From Siphonodentalium dalli (taxonomy: Eukaryota; Mollusca; Scaphopoda; Gadilida; Siphonodentaliidae), in contig CP136064.1 of assembly GCA_032622095.1 (NCBI GenBank), positions 177,088,247-177,152,246 on the forward strand: 64,000 nucleotides of DNA. Reading direction: 5' to 3'. Both the position numbers and the translations under genes were made by a program. The notes under the pieces are model-generated. The model was not told the DNA's origin. It did not search any database and worked only from the letters and a program-made list of their open reading frames with translations. This document shows positions 57,904-64,000 of the stretch, piece by piece (positions within the stretch are counted from its first letter, which is position 1; every line of letters starts with the position of its first letter).

Positions 57904-58712
57904 TTACAATGACAAATTGCTCCACATTCTGTTAAACAAGAGTCTGAATACATATTTCGTCAGTTCACACCAGTTCTCCAGCAACATCATTGCAACACCA
58001 TTGAAGTCATTTAAATATTGTTTCCACCAATGTAAATCCTCCTTATATACACTATTATTTTCATTCAAAAAATGAGGTTTGATTTGATCACATTCTCTAA
58101 GCCAGGATAATAATCTAGATACAAACAAACGACCGGGTTGCACACAAGAACTTTCAGAATTCAGTTTACCCAATAAGGATTTAACTCTCTTAAATAGGCT
58201 CCCTTTTTTCTGAGCCATAATGTCATCATGGACAAAATTTCAGTTAATCTATCCTCTGTAATATTTAGGATTAATTCATCGGTGTCAAAAAGTATTCCCA
58301 AAAACACAATTTGTGTTCCGTCCCAGCAAAATCATCTAAGTAGTTTAAGATTGAAAACCCTCTGTTATACATCATATGGCATGCAATAGATGAAAAGACG
58401 TTGGAAAATATGGGCACTTCCATTGGGACCCATTGGGAGAGCAGTTTCAAAATAAACTTTTCCGTATCATTTAAAGCCCAAATGATGAATATCTCCTGGA
58501 TCAAAAAGGCCTGGCGGTATGATTTTGATAAATCATATTTATACAATAATGTTTCACGCCCGAATCGTTTGACAAGCATAAGTAATTCCTCAACAGATGG
58601 GTAATCAGTCTTGTATGGCAGACCCAAATGGGAATCTGTGGAAATGTTGTCATTCACTGCCTCTCCCAAAAGGGAAACTAAGATCAAATATCACCGGTAT
58701 TTCTGTAGTTTC
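57904..58712 (-). pseudogene. DIRS reverse transcriptase
   Basis: 58271-58687 gives the palm: STDSHLGLPYKTDYPSVEEL, ETLLYKYDLSKSYRQAF (first catalytic aspartate), then SILNYLDDFAGTEH (catalytic Y-L-D-D). The phrase VIFDLSFPFG upstream (about 58690-58710) is in another frame. 57904-58218 gives the thumb typical of this group: VKSLLGKLN, VQPGRLFVSRLLSWLREC, LHWWKQYLNDFNGVAMM. The two blocks are in different frames. The enzyme would copy element RNA into the DNA that the recombinase integrates. Confidence 0.82.
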
Positions 58713-58718
58713 CCTTCA

Positions 58719-58945
58719 CGGTGCAGTAAAAAATTGGCTTCAAGCGACCTGAAGATGTCAAAATTAACTATGAATGTTATGATCGAATGTCGCTTTAAGA
58801 TTGCCGGAAAGGCTAACCAATCAGAAGTCGTATTGTAGAAATGATCTAAAAATAACTATTGTGACGTTTCCGAATACGATTGCTTGAATAAGACTACTCC
58901 AGATTTAACGACGAATGAAATTTACTATATTTCTTCGGACGGGGA
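58719..58945. repeat. Dispersed repeat, direct partner at 23163-23405
   Basis: Shares TGTCGCTTTAAGATTGCCGG, CCAATCAGAAGTCGTATTG, GTGACGTTTCCGAATACGAT and CGACGAATGAAATTTACT with the partner, at about 85-90 % by eye. It abuts the 5'-truncated reverse transcriptase. It appears to be a short interspersed element, class unknown. Confidence 0.88.
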
Positions 58946-59146
58946 ATTCCTCGTCTTCCCACGTGCCTAGGAAAATTAACCATTTTAAAAAACATGTTTT
59001 CTCAAATGTATCCATTAATATTGAACATCTCCCGTAGCTGCCACTTACATGAATACCATTACTCGGCCGTTAGATTGCCACGGCACTCTGCTTCAAGCTG
59101 AAACATCGGACACCTGCCGATTTTGTATCTTTAGTGAAAGTATCTC

Positions 59147-59962
59147 TTATGTATGTCTTATCCACGAATATTTTGCCAAACAGGTGTTTGTCACTAAGTT
59201 GAACATACAATCCCCCGTTCCGGAAATATTCAAAGACCTCTGGTGAGTATCGACTGGCGTCGAAATAGCTGCATAATAAACCGGCAAGGATCTACCATAG
59301 TTGTTATTATCATAAGCATGGCACCATCTACTAGCAGCCATGCGAATATCACAATCTCCTTCCCTCGACGCTCGAATAAACGCGAGAAGTATGTTGGCAA
59401 CCATACCCACGTACGTCATCCAGAACTTCGACAGCGGCCCATCGGAGACTCGCAGGTAAACCAAAAACTGATAAAATGCTTCCGCTGTCCTCTTGAAGTG
59501 TCTACTGTCCAGCACACGCTCAAATCACAACAACATGCATCACTGTCGAGTGTCTCAAACTCTTGCACAGGTTTTTGTGTGGTTGCGCTCAGATCCGGAC
59601 GATTTCTTTTAAACCAGTCAGAACTTGTCCCAGGCTAGGTGTATAAGAGTCTCGTATGTGTACTTATGGACACGAACCGATTGGAATCGTTTCCCTAAAA
59701 CACTGACGAAGTTACAAATTGTTTGAAATGTTCCAAGTCGAAGGTTTAACCCTGAATATATGTCCCGTTGCTTCAATTTCACTTCTTCAATTTTGGCATA
59801 TAAAGATTGGACCAACACCACGACAATATTATCCAGATCAAGCGCTTTTTTAATTTTGAGTGTCCGCTGAAGTATTACCGCACATGTACCCATGTCAGTA
59901 GCCGGAACACTTATGGTTGGAAGGTACCCGGTCGCTTTTATATTGATGCATACTGGTGCCAC
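59147..59962 (-). pseudogene. Second, diverged transposase core of the same family
   Basis: All in one minus-strand frame, with stops between 59515 and 59618. YLPTISVPATDMGTCAVILQ, NIVVVLVQSLYAKIEEV, LNLRLGTFQTICNFVSVLGK matches, in order, YLPPIHKPISGYETVAEYLQ, HITLDVG, VHLGDFHLMQEMFGIIG of the 53559-54920 protein. After a broken stretch (the LAWDKF block, then TRQ) come RHFKRTAEAFYQFL, SKFWMTYVGMVANILLAFIR, EGDCDIRMAAS and AYDNNNYGRSLPVYY. The sequence is much too different to be a copy of the 50.7-kb element, so it is a separate lineage of the family. It is a dead copy. Confidence 0.65.
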
Positions 59963-60842
59963 TTCGCATTTTGATGTTGAATGCAGGTATTGATTTGGGA
60001 TTGTGATTTTGGTAGGTCTTCATGAGATCATTTTAACATATGTATTTGTCTAATTTATATAACACATGATATATAATACATACATTTGTTTATATAGACA
60101 ATGGGATTTGAGGAAAAGTGCTGACTCACTTATGGCTACCCCTCTCCCATTTGTTATTAAATTGAAAAATAATAGTAATGGCCAAGCAACATGACCACCA
60201 AAAACAAGTGGAACATATATAAAGATCACCGGTCACACCTTAATTATAGCTCCCCCGAGTCAAGTCATAAGTTTGTATATGTATTTGTTTAAAGTCGGGT
60301 TTGTTTGTTTCGGTTGCTGGCTTATATGTATCATTATTTGCAAGAGTTAGTCAAAAGAATCCTGATATGTCTCACGTATTCAAAATATTGTCACAATCAG
60401 GTAGGGCGGGATTTCCAAAAAGCTAATTTTTTAATAATTAAATATTGCAAGGAAGTAGTTTATTTAATAGACGAATTATTGTGATTGAATGTAGGTGGCA
60501 ATCAAAGAAATAATGAAAGCATTCTCTTCTCCGTTTCTACATGTGCAGTCTTTTGAATTTACATTGTGATTTAGGACCTCATCTGCTACATTCACATCAC
60601 ATCGTAATTTACAGTGAAATATATTTACAGTCCGCTTTACGACAGAGTACTACTTTGGTGGTTTGGATGTTAGGGGTTTAATTGTGTTTACATAACATTG
60701 TAGGGGCCCTGGGGGCTATCTCGCGTCTCTATATTGATTGCATTCCTGTTTTTTACACACGTGGGCATGAATGTAGACTCCATTCGTTTGGGGGGGGGGA
60801 GGTTTAAAATGTAAAAAGTTTGATGCAAATCTCGTATTGTTG
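59963..60842. other. No gene recognised
   Basis: Contains a T/G-rich 3'-end-like stretch of the LINE on its right, and a G9 run near 60790-60798. No gene supported. Confidence 0.4.
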
Positions 60843-62070
60843 TCACTTATGTCTGGAAGTTTGGGGAAGTAAGTCGGCGGCTGAATAGTTCGGCATTTTG
60901 TGATTGACAGTGTTATGGAAACGTGAAAAACTCTTTAAATGCTTTCTATCTGAGAGTGTTTCACAACCTATTTCGGTTAGTAGACTCTTGTGGGATACTG
61001 ATCTCGTACAGCAACTTATTATTCCCATGGCCTCGTATTCAACAGCATCAGGTTGTTTAAGTAACTTATACGGTGCTCCTGCCCAGACGCTACTCGCATA
61101 TTCTATGATTGGGTGTACGGTGATAAATGGATAATTTCAAGTTTTGCTGTTAAAAAGATACCTTATTGTTAAAAGTTGGGATAATTTAGCATAAGCTCTG
61201 GTAAATACACGTTCTATATAACTTTACCACGTAAATTCGTCATCTATTTCCATGACTAAATGCGTTTGCTGTTTAGAATATTCGAGTTGCAATCCATCAG
61301 CGACTATATACGGTCTCTCAGGGCTTTGTGAACTCATAAAATAGTAATTTTGTCTTAGAATTATTGAATTTCACTATCCATGAGTGAATGTTTAATTTTT
61401 TCCATGTCTTTATTTGCAATTTGTTCAAGGCTTTGAATGTCCGTATCGGATTTTATGAGGCATGTGTCGTCCGCGTTTAATCTAACATGTGATGTAATAT
61501 TGTCTGCAATATCATTTATGTAGATTAAAAAGAGCAAAGGGCCGACCACAAACCCTTGGGGGACCCCTGCCGTTATTGGCGAATATTCAGAAAATCTAGA
61601 ATTTATATGCACCCTTTGTCCTTCGAGATAATTTGTAAACCATTTAAGCAAAGTGTCTGTTATACCACAGTGTTTTAGTTTAAGTAAGATAACTTGGTGC
61701 CATACTTTGTCAAAAGCTTTCGAGATGTCACAGAAAACAGCGCACATGCTTTGTTCGTTGCCTACATTGTGGTGATATTGTGAAATATTTCAATCAGTTG
61801 TAGTTCTGAACTGTGACCGGATCTAAAACCGGATTGGTATTTGTATAATAAGTTGTTTATATTTAAATGATTAAAGACTTTGTTGGAGAATACTTTTTCT
61901 AGTATTTTACCGACACAACTTATTAATGAGATGGGACGATAGTTGTTTGGATCATGACGGTCACCATTTTTAAATATTGGTATTATATTTACCCTTTCCC
62001 ATGCTTCGGGGAAACAGCAGCTCTCAAAAAATTATTAAAAATATAACGTAGGGGTTTACTGATGGAGCTG
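60840..62070 (-). pseudogene. Second LINE reverse transcriptase, decayed
   Basis: Minus strand. 61750-62070 reads, in one frame, WERVNIIPIFKNGDRHDPNN, YRPISLISCVGKILEKVF and [19 protein letters not shown] up to a stop near 61770. 61361-61747 continues with the palm: [40 protein letters not shown] and NADDTCLI. In the last motif F is replaced by N but both catalytic aspartates remain. 60843-61028 is the C-terminus (GIISCCTRSVSHKSLLTEIG, SFSRFHNTVNHKMPNY). It is a different LINE lineage from the one at 41-44.6 kb (motif spellings differ throughout). Endonuclease not seen. Confidence 0.8.
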
Positions 62071-62251
62071 CGTGTTTCCATGAGGTTTTCACGAGATGAT
62101 CCACAAAACATTTATCTGATGAGCACGATCAGTTGTACCCTAATTGTCATATTCAACTATTGCTTCTTCGGCCGGACCAACTCTTGTTCCCGCGTTGTAT
62201 ATTGGTAATTGAAGATAGCGTGCTTCAATTCTCCGTCTGTTATTACTGGAT
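62071..62251. other. Spacer between LINE and transposase relic
   Basis: Possible continuation of the LINE (KTSWKHAAPSVNP-like phrase on the minus strand). Nothing else. Confidence 0.35.
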
Positions 62252-63340
62252 TTGTGTGTCGGTTTTGTCCCTGTAGTGTACCGAAGATCCGCGGCTGTAT
62301 ACCCGATGGCTCGTACCCGGAGTATAGTATCATGTGAAAGGGAACCGCTTGAAAAAATATTGAAAATTTATAATAGGTGCATAACTCATTACCGTGTTTA
62401 TGACACTATATCTTCACTGAGACTACCCAAAGATAATAAATCGTTTCTTGTGAGGGTAGCCGAAATCAGACAATACAAACCTCTTCTAGAAATTTACAAT
62501 ACGACTGAAAAACGGTGAATTTCATGACGTCAGTTATCAGAGACAATGTCGGTCGAGATTTACATTGAAACGTACACGTAATGAACTTGAATATCAAAAG
62601 TAGCCCCCAAATATTCAGACAGAGAGTGAATTATTCGTTCGTAGATCTGGTCGGATATTGCCTGCCGACACACAATCTAGGGTCTATGACAAGAAGTCCA
62701 TATTCGTTACTTGTGGGAAAGACAAGTACTTGAAGGGGAAAAAATAGACGAGAGGGACTGGTTTTGTGATGAAACTTTGAGGAATGCTGCTTCATCTAAA
62801 CTTGACGAAAGCCTCATGCCAATGTTTTCGCGGGTTCGCGGGACTTCGTCGCAGCTGAAGCATTGTATCATCGGAGTTATTATAAGGACTACACTCACCA
62901 TCTTCCTGGAGATAAATTTCAGCTAAATAATTTAGACAATGCACATGATGACAGTAAGCCGTAGCGTACAACAAGATATTCTGTTTTGTTCTGAAAAGTT
63001 GAAAACCCATTCTTTAGACAGCGGGTGATGAAAATGGTCGCCCTCATGGACGTTATTGTGAACGGCATGACCGACAACAATGAAGCGTGTCGTGCTTCCC
63101 ATTGCCATAATATCTCTGACCGGCAACGTGGATCCGATCAGGATCTTGAACAGGCTTGGCCACTGTATATCCTACACACAGGTTGGATAGACAGAAACAT
63201 ACATCTGCCTACACAAGCTTGAGGCATCGACACACTGTCGGTGCTAACATACCTAGTGGTGGCATGGGACATCATTGGTAAGTTAGAGGAGACCACTGCC
63301 CCGCATATTGACTCATCGGTGTTTTCCATCTCGTCCATTA
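62252..63340 (+). pseudogene. N-terminal part of a third transposase relative
   Basis: Plus strand, several frames. About 62520-62560 reads FHDVSYQRQCRSRFTLKRT; 62750-62935 reads DERDWFCDETLRNAASSKL, then VAAEALYHRSYYKDYTHHLP, the H-x2-[CY]-Y-x2-Y-T finger seen as YHSQCYKKFT and HDSCYSVYT in the 50.7-kb element. 63080-63190 reads KRVVLPIAIISLTGNVDPIR, ILNRLGHCISYTQV, matching VVVHNMSGQKAPIQILSKLG there; 63250-63310 reads VVAWDIIGKLEETTAP, matching WVDNFDYNVET. Stops and frame changes separate the blocks. With 59147-59962 on the opposite strand this may be one element broken by inversion, or two. Confidence 0.65.
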
Positions 63341-64000
63341 ATTTTGTGAAGATTATTCGCACGCCGGCTTTCGGTATATTTTACGCTTTCAGTTTGAATT
63401 TGTTATCATGCATATTTGAAATGTACTTTATGAAGACTATATAAAACGTCAGTAGCAAATCGCCCGGAGATTTGGTATCGGCGCAGTGACCTGGTTCATG
63501 GACTACATCTGGTTTCTTTCAGATTCTAAACCAATGACAGCAGATGGGAGCTTTGGTCCTATATTCGCACTGAACTTTTACGGATGTCTACATCTGATAA
63601 AATAACGATCAACGATAGCGAGCGGCAGAAATATTATTAGCTGGTGCATACTTCCCATCCATGCGATAACAGACACTGCCGCGGGTAATGTGATCACAGC
63701 GTTTCCGGAGTATTGAGAACGATATGCGATCTTCGCTCGGATAGTTGTTGGGTTTCCCATTATAACGGATGTGAGCTTATATTCCTCATATTGATGGAGA
63801 GCCAATGTTATCAGCATCTTACCTCTGATGGCAGTGGTTGCACATTAATAGGACAGAGCAAGGGATGATGACATTCACTCATACACATGTGTATCCGTGT
63901 GGTCAATACTCTTTCATCTACAGCTCCTCTTGCTCTTTAATCACAACTGTTGTGAATCATACTTACATGACGACGTCCTTTTCTACACTTGATTATAATT
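63341..64000. other. No gene recognised
   Basis: Continues to the right edge. Long frames exist on both strands but no motif of the transposase family is clear beyond 63340. Confidence 0.4.

Larger units (their letters stand above)
49490..58712 (-). mobile_element. DIRS-like retrotransposon, split by a DNA transposon
   Basis: Reading the minus strand from the right: reverse transcriptase (58712-57904), first part of RNase H (57900-57752), then a 7.06-kb foreign element (57748-50685), second part of RNase H (50681-50460) and tyrosine recombinase (50436-49490). The order RT-RH-YR is that of DIRS/Ngaro elements, which integrate with a recombinase and not an integrase. A gag gene was not found; just right of the RT lies an unrelated dispersed repeat (58719-58945), so the 5' part is lost. 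The genes carry several frameshifts and the element is inactive. Confidence 0.8.

Noticed and set aside
59147..63340. One transposon with inverted ends spanning 59-63 kb
   Set aside because: The two transposase parts are on opposite strands and a LINE lies between them; no terminal repeats were found, so I kept them separate.

Overview
This window reads as an AT-rich (by eye roughly 60-65 % A+T) nuclear contig from a metazoan, most likely a marine invertebrate. There are no dense co-directional ORFs, ribosome binding sites or operons. Coding capacity is almost entirely that of eukaryotic transposable elements: LINEs, a DIRS-type tyrosine-recombinase retrotransposon, cut-and-paste DNA transposons and MITEs. 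Tandem repeats and palindromes are plentiful. Protein families of this mix are familiar from molluscs, brachiopods, cnidarians and amphioxus; the species cannot be named from the sequence. No rRNA, tRNA, CRISPR array or recognisable conserved housekeeping gene was found.

Layout, left half. 0-1.4 kb holds an array of about ten copies, in both orientations, of a 17-bp motif (GCGTTTGGGTAATGACG). 3.4-5.1 kb holds a decayed minus-strand LINE C-terminus broken by nested palindromes, then a small acidic ORF at 5.1-5.7 kb. 5.9-24 kb is gene-poor. It contains full copies of a ~530-bp TTAA-flanked MITE family (6.9, 15.2 and 20.1 kb; another at 40.1 kb; a truncated copy at 33.4 kb), a second TTAA MITE (17.7-18.1 kb), several long hairpins, scraps of LINE ORFs and tails, and a fragment of a zinc-finger/PIN-type transposase (22.6-22.8 kb). 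24.7-25.6 kb is a minisatellite. 28-30.4 kb is a broken transposase-like gene on the minus strand, and 30.6-32.6 kb is a ~1-kb direct tandem duplication.

Layout, right half. At 33.6-37.2 kb a chain of minus-strand exons with consensus splice sites and matching phases suggests a real spliced gene or its relic. 41.0-44.6 kb is a Jockey/CR1-like LINE ORF2 (endonuclease plus reverse transcriptase) with two frameshifts; 48.2-49.2 kb is an intact LINE ORF1. 49.5-58.7 kb is the centrepiece: a DIRS-like retrotransposon (minus strand; RT, RNase H, tyrosine recombinase) split inside its RNase H region by a 7.06-kb DNA transposon (50685-57748). That transposon has ~540-bp terminal inverted repeats, a 3-bp TTA target duplication, and a multi-part gene with zinc-finger-like modules, a candidate transposase core and a C-terminal XPG/FEN-like PIN nuclease. 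It best fits an Academ-type element. 59-64 kb carries two further, more decayed relatives of the same transposase family and another LINE reverse transcriptase.

How the parts relate: nearly all the genes are mobile-element machinery in different stages of decay, nested in one another. The best evidence in the window is the insertion reconstruction. Removing the 7-kb element and one TTA makes the RNase H reading frame continuous across the insertion point. Family names above the level of clear motifs are inferences from motif memory, since no database search was possible.
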